From Candidatus Zipacnadia bacterium (GTDB lineage: Bacteria > Armatimonadota > Zipacnadia > Zipacnadales > Zipacnadaceae), in the NCBI GenBank assembly GCA_029820565.1, contig JALGUR010000005.1, positions 1-60,422 of the forward strand: DNA of 60,422 bases, given 5' to 3'. Positions 1 through 8,736 of this stretch are shown piece by piece (the stretch's first letter is position 1; every line of letters starts with the position of its first letter). The translations under genes were made by a program, and so were the position numbers. A model generated the notes under the pieces. It was not told the DNA's origin. It searched no databases and worked only from the letters and a program-made list of their open reading frames with translations.

Positions 1-1133
1 CACCAGTTCCGCCGGCTTGACCGTGTTGCCGTAGTAGATGCGTTCACCGAGAGTCTCGGCTTCCTCTGCCTCCGGCGCCGGCGCGACCCAACTGCGGTGG
101 TAGATGACGTACACGTTGTCGGCCGCAAAACAGACATTGGCATAATCAAAGGTGACAAAGCCATCCGGTACTTGCCCGACATCAGGCAGACCTATCACCG
201 GGGTAATCGGATACTCCGGCAGGATGCGGTCTGCATCTTCTATCCCTTCACTTACTTCCAGCGTCTTGAAGTTCTCCCAACTGGCCCCGCTATCTTTGGA
301 AATCGCCACTGACAGGCGCCCACGGCGGTAACCGCGCCGAATCTCCTCACGCGAGCACTGGTTCCAGACACATATCAAGTCCCCGGTCTGGGGAATGGTC
401 CGCAGCCGCGGTGGCGAGTAGGACGAGGCCAGTTCGGTGGGCCGTACCGCCGTCCAGGTCTCGCCGCGGCACACTCGGCTACGCCCGGCTCATCGCAGGC
501 GGTTACGCCGCCGAAGCCATTGGGGATACCGTCGGCATCAAACCAGCCCATCAGTTTACCTTCGCACTGCTCCCAGGTCTGGCCCTGGTCATCGGAATGA
601 CTGACACAGGCAATGTCAATTTCGGGATAGTGATAATGTCCGGACACTTGCAAGCGCCGGCCTTGCCAGGTGCCCCAACTGGAGGCATCCTCGTAGCGCA
701 GTTCGGGATGCTCAGCATTGGCGAAGCAGATCCGACTGGGATAGAGGAGCCGGCCGCTGCTGAGTTGGGTCAAAGTATCGTAGTAGGGGCTGCCTAACAG
801 GTCCACCAGTATCGGTTCGCCCCAAGTATTGCTCTCATCCCCTGACAAGCATATCAGGGGCTCATTGGCGTGCGAGTTGCCGGTCGCCACCAGGACGCCG
901 GATTGAAGGCGACAGAAGCCTCCCCAGGTAGCAATCTCCGCACCCTCGGCCAAGGACCGCGGCTCGCTCCAGGTCTGGCCGCCATCAGTGGAGGTGCGCC
1001 CATTACTGGCCAGCAGGGAGCCATCTTCCAACTCCACCAGGCTATAAATACCTAATCCAACAAGTTCCGTCACCCCCTCGGAAGGAGGCTTGCGAAAAGT
1101 GGGACGACTCTGCTTGGCTTCTGTGGCTGACAT
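1..1133 (-). pseudogene. Sialidase-like (BNR/Asp-box) protein, frameshifted, partial at window edge
   Basis: Beta-propeller sialidase-like protein; the 3' end lies beyond the window. The first part reads in one frame to about base 471 and has an Asp-box-like STDGGQTWSEP segment, GGFCRLQSG and a second SDDQGQTWEQ box. The rest reads in another frame from about 468 to base 1 (RGETWTAVRPTELASSYSPP, then LICVWNQ and AISKDSGASWENF, a third box). Both halves are typical of one family, so this is one gene with a frame change near 466-480. From memory of homologues, about 20 residues between VAEC and GETW also seem to be missing, which would make the lesion a small deletion. I chose the ATG at 1133 because GAGGTGAG lies just upstream. 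An assembly error is possible. Substrate unknown; sialic acid specificity should not be assumed. Confidence 0.75.
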
Positions 1134-1172
1134 AACTCTCACCTCTGTAAAGATTATTTGCTCGGGACGTGT

Positions 1173-1196
1173 CGGTGACTGGTAGACCGGTCACCG
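1173..1196. promoter_or_regulatory. Inverted repeat upstream of the sialidase-like gene
   Basis: CGGTGAC and GTCACCG form a perfect 7-bp inverted repeat with a 10-base spacer, 40-63 bases upstream of the ATG at 1133. It could be an operator or a cruciform. The rest of the gap between 1134 and 1428 shows nothing I can name. Confidence 0.35.
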
Positions 1197-1428
1197 CACC
1201 TACGGATTAGTTTCTATACCGACCAATTATTCCCTTCTCCACCAACCCGTACTTAAGAAACTGTGGCGAAAGGTAACTGAGGGGGAGCAACTTATGAGAA
1301 CGAATTATCCAACTTTGCCCTGGCAAAGTCGCATACCAGTCGGGGCAGGAATGCCCCTTCTACCGGTTTTGCCAGCCTCCTTGAAGGATTTCGACAGCCG
1401 CCGAGAAAGAATCAGCCATCAGGGAATA

Positions 1429-2313
1429 TCAGATGAAGAAAGGATTAGTCCAGGCCTTGCGGCCGGCTTCGTCAATGCACTCAATACGCAGCGAGATTTG
1501 CCCTACATCCCATGGAATGTGCACGTGCTCATACGGGGGCGTGATGTCAGTCCTGTGGGTAGTCCAGCCCGTGCCTGGCGCCAGACCGATAGCCGCCACT
1601 TCCTGGCAGGGCGAGCAATGTACCTCTACTTCATCGCCCTGGATTTGGACGTCGTAAATCTGCGGGCCGCTGGTAGAATAGAACAAGCCCTGACGCAAGG
1701 CGCTGTAAATGGCCGTAGGAGTACTATCTTCGGCTTTCAGCATTATCCAGCCCTTGCCCGCCTGATTCTCACGGTGGATGTCATCCACGGCCAGTCCCCA
1801 GACTTTACGACCGTGGAGCAACAATGTATCCCATATCATCTCGGAGCAGCCGCGTCCGGTATGATAGTGACAAATAGTATTGTAAACCTCCACACCGATG
1901 TATCCCTCCAGTGGCAATATATCAGCCGGCTCCAGTAATGACCAGAAGGGATGGGCAATCCAAAATAACTCACACCATTTGCCGAAAGTCGGCAGGGCCT
2001 GGGGCGGGGGTGGGTTGGCGGGGTCATAGTCTTCGGGTATAGCAGTTGGGCCGAGGACCACAACGTGAATAGTCTGACCGAGAGCAGCCGGGCTAACTAC
2101 CACTTCGGCCCCAGGCAGAAGAGTCAAACCACCAGTTCGCAATCCAGCAACATTGGTGACCATATTGTGGTCGGTTATGGTCAAGAAGTCGTAACCTTTG
2201 GCCGCATAATTATCCACCGTATCCTGCGGACTCCACGGGCCATCAGAGTTAGTGGTATGGGTATGTAGATTGCCCTTCAGCCAAGAACGGTCAAGTTGGA
2301 ACGGATTAGCCAT
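1429..2313 (-). CDS. PHP-domain metallohydrolase, CehA/McbA-like
   Basis: 294-residue PHP-domain protein. GNLHTHTTNSDG (about residues 15-26) gives the first metal-binding histidines, ITDHNMV (about 46-52) the second motif, and IAHPFWS a later ligand. The family hydrolyses phosphoester or related bonds using a metal cluster; the CehA/McbA branch includes carbaryl hydrolases, but the substrate here is unknown. No signal peptide is visible. TAGGAGG sits just before the ATG. It is a clear paralogue of the PHP protein at 15823-16737: both share NPF near the start, GNLHTHTT-SDG, LTDHN/ITDHN, an HP motif and a late KVWG/RVWG-(L/F)A-DD segment. It is the last intact gene of the run that starts with the oxidoreductase at 8541. 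Confidence 0.85.
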   Translation of the reverse strand: MANPFQLDRSWLKGNLHTHTTNSDGPWSPQDTVDNYAAKGYDFLTITDHNMVTNVAGLRTGGLTLLPGAEVVVSPAALGQTIHVVVLGPTAIPEDYDPANPPPPQALPTFGKWCELFWIAHPFWSLLEPADILPLEGYIGVEVYNTICHYHTGRGCSEMIWDTLLLHGRKVWGLAVDDIHRENQAGKGWIMLKAEDSTPTAIYSALRQGLFYSTSGPQIYDVQIQGDEVEVHCSPCQEVAAIGLAPGTGWTTHRTDITPPYEHVHIPWDVGQISLRIECIDEAGRKAWTNPFFI

Positions 2314-2335
2314 ACTGTGCCTCCTAATAAATGCA

Positions 2336-3211
2336 CTATTTACTTATGGAAACGAGCCACCCGCCGGCAAAGATCACGACTGAGGCTAAAACGCGGCCGG
2401 TCCCGTATTTCTCCTTAAGAAAGACCGTGCCCAGCAGCGCTCCCAACACAACGGATATTTGCCTGAGTGCCACCACATAGCTGACTTGGGCTAACTGCAT
2501 AGCAAACAGTACTGCTAAGTATCCGGTCAAGTCCAGCAGACCCATCAAGGTGAGAATACCTACTCGGCCCCGCACTTCCTCACGAATAGCCTTGACACCG
2601 GCCTTCCAGAGCACATAGGGAGTGAGGAACACAAAACTGGCGAAAAACATAACATAGAGGAAGTTGAACGGCCCTAATCCCGGCGCTACGGCCCCAGCCT
2701 TATCAATGACCGAATAAATGGACATCAACACGGCGGTAGTCAATGCCAGGTACAAACCCTTGCTGAGTTGGCTGCGCGACGGGAGCAGCGCCGCGAGAGT
2801 GGCGGACTTGACATTGAGTAGGTAGACGCCCAGTAAAATGAAAACGATGCCCACGGCGGCGGACAACGCGATTTTCTCGTTCAGGAACAGGTAGGCCCAT
2901 ATCGGTATAAGCAGTGTGCCTGACCGGGCGATGGGATAGCCCAACGACAGGTCGGTATGTCGGTATGTCCCGCCTAAAGTAGCATAGTAGGCAGCCTTGG
3001 TTAGGCCCGAGGCCAGTATTAAGCCAATCAGTAACAAGGAAATGGTAGCGCCCGAAACCATATACAGGAAGGCTGGTAAGTAAACGGCCAAACTTGTAGC
3101 CATCATCCACCAGTAGGCGACTGAGGGGTAGCGGCTGCTCTTGATGAAAAAGTTCCAGCCGGCGTGACACAGTGCTGAGAATAGCACTAATATGACGGCT
3201 AACAGGGGCAT
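2336..3211 (-). CDS. EamA/DMT-family transporter
   Basis: 291-residue, very hydrophobic protein with about ten predicted membrane segments arranged as two five-helix repeats, the layout of EamA (drug/metabolite transporter) proteins. Features include HAGWNFFIKSS near the start, the GYPIARSGTLL segment in the first half and LRQISVVLGALLG in the second. Such proteins export metabolites or drugs across the inner membrane; no substrate can be read from sequence. It lies 22 bases upstream of the PHP gene and 254 bases downstream of the aminotransferase, a gap that holds a palindromic element. Confidence 0.85.
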   Translation of the reverse strand: MPLLAVILVLFSALCHAGWNFFIKSSRYPSVAYWWMMATSLAVYLPAFLYMVSGATISLLLIGLILASGLTKAAYYATLGGTYRHTDLSLGYPIARSGTLLIPIWAYLFLNEKIALSAAVGIVFILLGVYLLNVKSATLAALLPSRSQLSKGLYLALTTAVLMSIYSVIDKAGAVAPGLGPFNFLYVMFFASFVFLTPYVLWKAGVKAIREEVRGRVGILTLMGLLDLTGYLAVLFAMQLAQVSYVVALRQISVVLGALLGTVFLKEKYGTGRVLASVVIFAGGWLVSISK

Positions 3212-3311
3212 TCAATAATTCCCTTTGCTGGATACCTGAACCGATACATTATGCAATGATATACACTGCATAGCCGGCAGCCTCGTGAGGCCGCCGGCCG
3301 TAGACCTCCCC

Positions 3312-3380
3312 CGCGTAGGCGGGGTTCTCCAACCCCGCTTTGACCATCAGGCTGCGCAGGTTAGGAACCTGCGCTACGCG
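3312..3380. repeat. Family A palindromic element, copy 1 (69 bp)
   Basis: The element begins CGCGTAG and ends CTACGCG, a perfect 7-bp inverted terminus. Inside are two hairpins: GCGGGGTT-CTCC-AACCCCGC and GCGCAGGTT-AGG-AACCTGCGC. The copy at 4831-4899 has the same length and architecture. It sits in the gap between the EamA and aminotransferase genes. Confidence 0.85.
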
Positions 3381-3400
3381 AGTAGCGCTGGTTGCCGTTG

Positions 3401-3435
3401 CTGAACCCTGAATGCCGAATGCTGAACGCTGCAGG
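3401..3435. repeat. Degenerate heptamer tandem repeat (5 units)
   Basis: Five consecutive 7-base units: CTGAACC, CTGAATG, CCGAATG, CTGAACG, CTGCAGG. They lie 20 bases after the family A element and before the stop codon of the aminotransferase gene. Confidence 0.6.
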
Positions 3436-3465
3436 AGCAGCGTCCTCGCCGCGTTGGGTAATAGA

Positions 3466-4782
3466 TTAGGCAATAGCCTGGAAGGCTTCGGCAGCGCGAT
3501 CAATGGTTATGTCAATATCTTCTTCAGCATGGGCGGTGGAGAAATAGAACAGACCCTTGTCAGTCGGGAAGATATGGACGCCCCGCTCCAGCAGCTCCCA
3601 GCGAAAGCGGGTATACAATTCCGCGTCAGTATCAAAGGAGTCGCGGAAGTTGGTGATAGGCTTATCCGGGTCGCGGAACGACAGCCCAAAGAACGGGCCC
3701 CCGGACCCTTGGATGCGCACTGGAATGTTGACACTATCCGCCGCATCAGCCAAGCCTTGCATAAGTTTGTTGGCCAGAGCGGTCATCTGTTCGTAAACTA
3801 CGCCCCCGTCCCGAGACAATTCATTCAGCACGGCCAGGGCCGCCGCAGCGCGTACTGGCCCAGCATTGAAGGTGCCGGCGTGGACGACCTGCCGTCGGGC
3901 CATCAGTTCCATAATATCCCGCCGCCCGCCAAAACTGACGATGGGGAAGCCGCCCCCCAGCGCCTTGGCCACAATAGACAGGTCCGGCGTCACTCCGAAG
4001 TGGCCCTGAGCGCTGGTTAGCGCCACACGCAGGCCGGTGATGACCTCGTCGAATATGAGCAAGACATCATACTCGCGGGTCAGTTCGCGAACGCCCTCCA
4101 GGTATCCCTCATTAGGCGGTATCACCGCGCAATTGCTCATAATCGGCTCCATTAGCACCGCGGCAATCTCATGAGCCTGGGCCTGGAGGGTCTTCGCCAA
4201 TAACTCCAGATTATTCCAGGGCAGCACCACCAGATCTTCTAATACGCTCTCGGGCTGGCCCGGCGAGCCTAACACCTTCCAGGGGGCCCGCTCCAGGCCA
4301 ATCATAGACTCGGCCTCAGGCAGGTGGCTGACGTAAATATTGTCATACCAGCCGTGATAGTGGCCTTCAAACTTGAGGATTTTATTACGACCAGTGTAGG
4401 CCCGGGCCAGGCGCTGGGTGGCGTGAACCGCCTCCGAACCGCTGTTATTGAACCGTACCATCTCGTAGCAGGGCACAACCTCAATGAGTTTCTCAGCCAG
4501 TTCAGATAGCAACTCGTGGGGCGCACCCCAGCCCCAACCCTTCTGCAATTGTCTCTCCATCGCATCAATGACCGCCTGGTGGTGATATCCCAAGATCATC
4601 GGGCCATAACCCAGCAGGTAGTCAATATATTCATTACCATCCACATCGTATAGCCGCGATCCCTTGGCATGGTCAAAGTAGACCGGATGCGGTTCCATCA
4701 GTGATCGTACCTGGGAGGCTACACCACAGGGTACTACTTCCCTCGTGCGTTCGAACAACTGGGCTGATTTTGTTCTATTCAT
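3466..4782 (-). CDS. Class-III PLP aminotransferase, glutamate-1-semialdehyde aminomutase-like
   Basis: 438-residue fold-type I PLP enzyme. Visible motifs: NNSGSEAVHATQRLAR (cofactor phosphate region), HYHGWYDN, FDEVITGLRV (Asp that contacts the pyridine nitrogen) and VAKALGGGFPI, whose Lys should form the Schiff base. Length and motif order match glutamate-1-semialdehyde 2,1-aminomutase relatives. No other haem-synthesis gene is nearby, and the setting among dehydrogenases and a transporter suggests a catabolic aminotransferase rather than HemL. AAAGGAG precedes the ATG at a usual distance. Substrate unknown. Confidence 0.88.
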   Translation of the reverse strand: MNRTKSAQLFERTREVVPCGVASQVRSLMEPHPVYFDHAKGSRLYDVDGNEYIDYLLGYGPMILGYHHQAVIDAMERQLQKGWGWGAPHELLSELAEKLIEVVPCYEMVRFNNSGSEAVHATQRLARAYTGRNKILKFEGHYHGWYDNIYVSHLPEAESMIGLERAPWKVLGSPGQPESVLEDLVVLPWNNLELLAKTLQAQAHEIAAVLMEPIMSNCAVIPPNEGYLEGVRELTREYDVLLIFDEVITGLRVALTSAQGHFGVTPDLSIVAKALGGGFPIVSFGGRRDIMELMARRQVVHAGTFNAGPVRAAAALAVLNELSRDGGVVYEQMTALANKLMQGLADAADSVNIPVRIQGSGGPFFGLSFRDPDKPITNFRDSFDTDAELYTRFRWELLERGVHIFPTDKGLFYFSTAHAEEDIDITIDRAAEAFQAIA

Positions 4783-4830
4783 TGATAATTCTCTCCTTTG
4801 GCGAAATAGTTAATCCATCAATATCCTCGG

Positions 4831-4899
4831 CGCGTAGGCGGGGTTCTCTAACCCCGCCTTGCCTACCTCACCGCGCAGGTTGAGAACCTGCGCTACGCG
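4831..4899. repeat. Family A palindromic element, copy 2 (69 bp)
   Basis: Same length and layout as copy 1: CGCGTAG and CTACGCG ends, a GGCGGGGTT-CTCT-AACCCCGCC hairpin and a GCGCAGGTT-GAG-AACCTGCGC hairpin. It lies upstream of the aminotransferase start, 17 bases from copy 3. Confidence 0.85.
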
Positions 4900-4915
4900 T
4901 GGATCTGTTCTCAGT

Positions 4916-4994
4916 CGCGTAGGCAGGGTTCTCTAACCCTGCCCTGCCTTGGCTGCCTCGCCGCGCAACCAAAGCCAAAGGGCTGCGCTACGCG
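4916..4994. repeat. Family A palindromic element, diverged copy 3 (79 bp)
   Basis: It keeps the CGCGTAG/CTACGCG ends and the first hairpin (GGCAGGGTT-CTCT-AACCCTGCC). The second arm has diverged to GCGCAACC...GGGCTGCGC. The stem changes are compensatory in the first arm (G-C replaced by A-T on both sides), which argues that pairing is under selection or that copies are repaired as hairpins. Confidence 0.75.
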
Positions 4995-5007
4995 TAGGGG
5001 TTGTACT

Positions 5008-6027
5008 TCAGGGCACAATTAAGGCCTTCATAAAGCCTTCCGGCTTTTCAGCCAGGTGCTGCATGGCCTCATTGATGTTATCCAGTGGGACCTCCTCAGA
5101 GATGAGGGATTCAGCGTCTACCTGCCCGGTGAGCATAGTCTGCAAGGCGCGCGGGAAGGTATACGGATTCACCCACGCCCCGACGATAGTCAATTCCCGA
5201 GTGAGAACATCAAAGGGGACTATCTTGGCCTGGGCCCCTTCGGCAGACAAACCGAAGATAACCAACTTACCATGTTTCTTTAGCATCCCTACGGCCTGCT
5301 CGATAGTAGCCATAGTACCCACGGCCTCAATCACCAAATCAGCGCCTTGACCATCGGTCATCTCCATTACTGCCTCAACCGCATCCTGCTCTTGAGCATT
5401 AATGACCTCGGAGGCTCCACGTTGCAGACCAATATCCAGCTTCCACTGGAAAATATCAATAAGTATGGTGCGGGCCGCCCCTGCCGCCCTGACCAGTTGG
5501 GCGTGTATCTGCCCCATAGGACCGCCCCCGATAATCACGGCCGTCTGGCCCAGTTCGGGAGCCGCCCGGTCAATTCCATGAACTGCACAGGAGACTGGCT
5601 CAGTAAGAGCCGCCGCCTTGAAACTAAGCCCCTCCGGCATCAGGTACGTGCCCTTCGCGCCGACCCTGCAATATTCAGCAAAGCCGCCATCACGCAACAC
5701 ACCGTAGGCGGCCATGTCTTCACAATAAGTCGAATATCCCGAGCGACACCAATCACACGCGCCACAACTCTCGTTAGGGTCAACTACTACATTGTCTCCT
5801 ACTTTTAGGCCCTGGACCTCCTTGCCGGTCTCAACGATTGTGCCCGCCATCTCATGGCCGATGATTACCGGACAGTTGGCGGTATAGTGTCCCTCGTACA
5901 ACTTTAGATCAGTGCCACATAGGCCGCAGGCTTCTACCTTCAGGACCACTTCATTCGGCCCCGCTGCAGGCGTGGGAACTTCTTCGACGACCAGTTCCCC
6001 GGGCTTATGCAAAACTGCTGCTTTCAT
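5008..6027 (-). CDS. Zinc-dependent medium-chain alcohol/polyol dehydrogenase
   Basis: 339-residue MDR-family dehydrogenase. ACGLCGTD carries the catalytic-zinc Cys, GHEMAG the His/Glu pair, and CGACDWCRSGYSTYC the four structural-zinc cysteines. AVIIGGGPMGQIHAQL is the Rossmann nucleotide-binding turn. The family oxidises secondary alcohols, sorbitol or threonine with NAD(P); the exact substrate cannot be read. Its ATG is 4 bases after the stop of the MttB-family gene, so the two are almost certainly co-transcribed and probably coupled. GAGGG overlaps the end of the upstream gene and serves as ribosome-binding site. Confidence 0.9.
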   Translation of the reverse strand: MKAAVLHKPGELVVEEVPTPAAGPNEVVLKVEACGLCGTDLKLYEGHYTANCPVIIGHEMAGTIVETGKEVQGLKVGDNVVVDPNESCGACDWCRSGYSTYCEDMAAYGVLRDGGFAEYCRVGAKGTYLMPEGLSFKAAALTEPVSCAVHGIDRAAPELGQTAVIIGGGPMGQIHAQLVRAAGAARTILIDIFQWKLDIGLQRGASEVINAQEQDAVEAVMEMTDGQGADLVIEAVGTMATIEQAVGMLKKHGKLVIFGLSAEGAQAKIVPFDVLTRELTIVGAWVNPYTFPRALQTMLTGQVDAESLISEEVPLDNINEAMQHLAEKPEGFMKALIVP

Positions 6028-6030
6028 TGT

Positions 6031-7502
6031 TCATCCCTCTTTCCTTTCATTATGACGCTGATAAATACGGGCGACGGCCTCATCAAGAGCTTGGCGACAT
6101 TTGTCATCCAAATACTGTTTCGCAGGTTGGGCCAGGATTTCCTGCGCCTTCTGCCCGGCACGGGCCGCAATGTCTTGGGCACCGGCGGCGGCCCAGGCAT
6201 CATACCTTTGCCGGTCGGCCAGGCGAGCCGTATAGATTTCCTGGCGGAAGTACTCCAAGGTATGCTCAGTAGGTAGATAATTGCCACCTGGGCCCACCGC
6301 ATGAATAATGTCAGCCGCGACGGTCGCCTCGTTGACTTCAATGCCCTGCACCAGTCGGCGGATGTTCCCGCAGATTTCATCGTCAATGACCAGTTGCTCA
6401 TAGGAGGCAGTAAGGGCAAAATCCACCATGCCGCCAACCAGGGAAAGTGTGTCAGCGCCAGCCAGCGCCGGTAGCAGGATAGTCATCATTTTCTCATAGG
6501 CAGCCTGGCCGTCGGGGACCTTCGAGTCAGCCGTGCCCATCACTGCATTGTTGGGAATCTGACAGTAGCGCGCTAACTGAATGGCGCCGGCGCCCAACAG
6601 GGCGGTCTCGGGACTTCCGAACGCGGGGTTGGCGACCAGCATATCTAACGCCGCGGGATACGGGGCGTAAATCACGGGAGCGCCGGGGTGGACAGTCTGA
6701 GCCAAGACGATGGCGCTCAAAATGTCAGCGTGCGTCTCCACCAGGGTGCCGGCTAAGGTCACCGGGTGGGAGGAACCCGAGAAGGGCATAGGCATAATCT
6801 CAATGGGCAGCTCTACCTTGGCAAACTCAATTAGGCCCCACAACCCATCACCCCAGGATAGTCCGCTGTTAGGGCAAGTAGTGATAGCGATAGTCTTACG
6901 CCGCTTCAGTTCATCCAGCCCACCCGAGGCGGCACTGGCCACCTCAATGGTCTCTTCGGCTACCTGCTGGCTCTTAGCATACCAGCAGCAGAAAGGCTTG
7001 CCTGCATTTTCATATAGAATCTGAAGCCACACCGCATGCACCACGCTCTCAGGTATCTGGAGGCATTGCACACAGTTTGCACACAGTTGTTAGCAATGTC
7101 AAAATTGTCCAAAGTATCGCTAATCCGGGCGAAGTTGACCATATCCTGGCGCGTGGCCTCACGGCGCTGACCGGTATGCAGGTCCAGCGTGTACAGAGGC
7201 AAGGAACCGACGCCAAAGTGGGCCGCGCCCGTGCCCATCTGTACCACCTGAGTCTCGTCGGTGCCCAGCCGTTGGAATTGCCTGGGCACCTTCAGCAGGG
7301 CCTCTTCCACCACTTCTCTGGGAAACTTGGTCAGACCCTCATCATCTACGCGGCAACCAGCCTCCTTCAGGTAAGGAATAGCCGCCGGCTCGGTGAACAA
7401 CACACCCGTATTCGCCAGGACATCCAGAGCCGCATCGTGGATAGCAATCACGGATTCTTCGCTAAGCAAGGACAGAGATGGTACAGCAGACATCATAGCC
7501 AT
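6031..7502 (-). pseudogene. MttB-family (trimethylamine methyltransferase-like) protein, broken by an 11-bp duplication
   Basis: The N-terminal part (7502 to about 7075, MAMMSAVPSLSLLSEES, LDVLANTGVLF, FARISDTLDNFDIANNC) and the C-terminal part (about 7071 to 6031, PFCCWYAK, ITTCPNSGLSWGDG, YAPYPAALDMLV) are the two halves of one MttB-family protein of about 480 residues. They are separated by an exact tandem duplication of TGCACACAGTT (7067-7077 and 7078-7088, plus strand). Removing one copy restores DIANNCVQCLQIPESVV in one frame. No in-frame amber codon was noticed, so it would belong to the non-pyrrolysine branch, which includes glycine-betaine methyltransferases. Such enzymes hand a methyl group to a corrinoid protein; none is encoded in the window. 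Confidence 0.85.
7067..7088. repeat. Exact 11-bp tandem duplication inside the MttB-family gene
   Basis: Two adjacent identical copies of TGCACACAGTT. Eleven is not a multiple of three, so the duplication shifts the reading frame. Confidence 0.9.
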
Positions 7503-7527
7503 GGTTCATACTCCTTGTTCGTCATAG

Positions 7528-8541
7528 TCACAGTGACACAGCCTGAGCAGTTTCCAGGGATTGGCCTATAGCCTCAAGCACCTGGGTTACCTTCAGGCCC
7601 TCTTGGCCGGTACAGGTTGGAGCAACGCCCTCAATAATGCAGTCAACAAAATGCTTGAACGGCAGCCATTCGGTACTCTCAGGGTCCAGAATGAACGGAG
7701 TGGTCAACTCGTCATTCGTGGTTAATTCTACACCTTCCTGATCGCAGATGATACCGATACGGCCTTGCGAACCGAGCAGATCAATCTTGAAATCAATGAT
7801 GCTGCGCCAGCTGCGGGGCAAAACCCATGATGATTCAATGGTAGCAATAGCGTCGTCAAGCACCAATTGCGCCTGGACCGAATCATAGCAGTCCACGCCA
7901 CGGGATTGCAGAATTCCCTTACGCCCCGCCGCGAAGACACGGCGCACTTGCTGGTCCAGCAGCCACTGGATTATGTCAATCAGGTGCGGAAACAGAAACC
8001 ACTCCGGGCCGCTTTGTCCGGCCCACGACAGCCACTCGGTAGGCACTACAATCTGGTCGCTAAGCCGGGCATAGGCTACTACTGGCTGCCCCAACTCCCC
8101 GGCGTCAACTAATCTCTTGGCGTGGGCGATGGGCGGATACCAGCGGTTGTGGAAATTCAACATCAACTCTCCCCCGCCGCGCCGGGCCGCGTCCAATATT
8201 TTTCGGCAATCAGCGGTGGTCGTGGCCATAGGCTTCTCCAGCAGCACGTGCTTGCCCGCTTCCAGCATCATAACCGCTGGCTCAGTGTGAGCAAAATCGG
8301 GAGTGGCAATGCTAACCAGGTCTATTTGCTCATCGTCGGCGATTTGCTGCAAGTCAGTGGTATACGCGACACCGTATTTCTCACCGGTGCTCTGGGCCCG
8401 CTGTTGGCTGCGACTCCAGATACGCACCAGTTCGACACACGGATGGCGCTGCCAGGCTCGGATGTGAACATCACCATATATTCCGGCGCCAACAGCCGCT
8501 GCCTTCAACTTCTGTTCATCCTTATTGCGGCCTGCAGTCAC
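7528..8541 (-). CDS. Gfo/Idh/MocA-family NAD(P)-dependent oxidoreductase
   Basis: 337-residue oxidoreductase. AAVGAGIYGDVHIRAW near the N-terminus is the Rossmann dinucleotide fold, and EKPMATTTADC holds the conserved EKP Lys of the family. The C-terminal half is the beta-sheet substrate domain, with HNRWYPP just after the nucleotide domain. The family acts on sugars, inositols and their keto forms. GTG at 8541 is the likely start, with GGGAG about 11 bases upstream. It is the first gene of the minus-strand run down to the PHP gene and has a convincing promoter 52-80 bases upstream. Confidence 0.88.
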   Translation of the reverse strand: MTAGRNKDEQKLKAAAVGAGIYGDVHIRAWQRHPCVELVRIWSRSQQRAQSTGEKYGVAYTTDLQQIADDEQIDLVSIATPDFAHTEPAVMMLEAGKHVLLEKPMATTTADCRKILDAARRGGGELMLNFHNRWYPPIAHAKRLVDAGELGQPVVAYARLSDQIVVPTEWLSWAGQSGPEWFLFPHLIDIIQWLLDQQVRRVFAAGRKGILQSRGVDCYDSVQAQLVLDDAIATIESSWVLPRSWRSIIDFKIDLLGSQGRIGIICDQEGVELTTNDELTTPFILDPESTEWLPFKHFVDCIIEGVAPTCTGQEGLKVTQVLEAIGQSLETAQAVSL

Positions 8542-8592
8542 GGTTTAGTTCACTCCCGACGTTTCCCTACAATCTCCTGACAAGCGAACGCC

Positions 8593-8621
8593 ATTATACT
8601 CAAAGCAATCATACCACGCAA
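8593..8621 (-). promoter_or_regulatory. Sigma70-type promoter for the oxidoreductase operon
   Basis: Reading the minus strand: -35 TTGCGT (8621-8616), 17-base spacer, -10 TATAAT (8598-8593, perfect consensus) followed by GG. It would start transcription about 45 bases before the GTG at 8541. Confidence 0.6.
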
Positions 8622-8736
8622 GCACCACGGTCAACAGAGACTATGGCTGGGCCGGATCACAACCGCCCTTTCGCGACAAGCGGGTCAAGTGCCAGGGCTT
8701 GGGTGGTGGAGTAAGAAGCCGGCGCGAGTCTGCCCG

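Noticed and set aside
1294..1938. Long plus-strand open frame over the first PHP gene
   Set aside because: It is antisense to a protein with clear PHP motifs, and its product has no recognisable features.
3466..4782. hemL
   Set aside because: The family matches, but the neighbours are catabolic and no other haem gene is present, so I kept a general name.
3312..4994. Insertion sequence with transposase
   Set aside because: Elements are below 100 bp and no transposase frame is present between or inside them.
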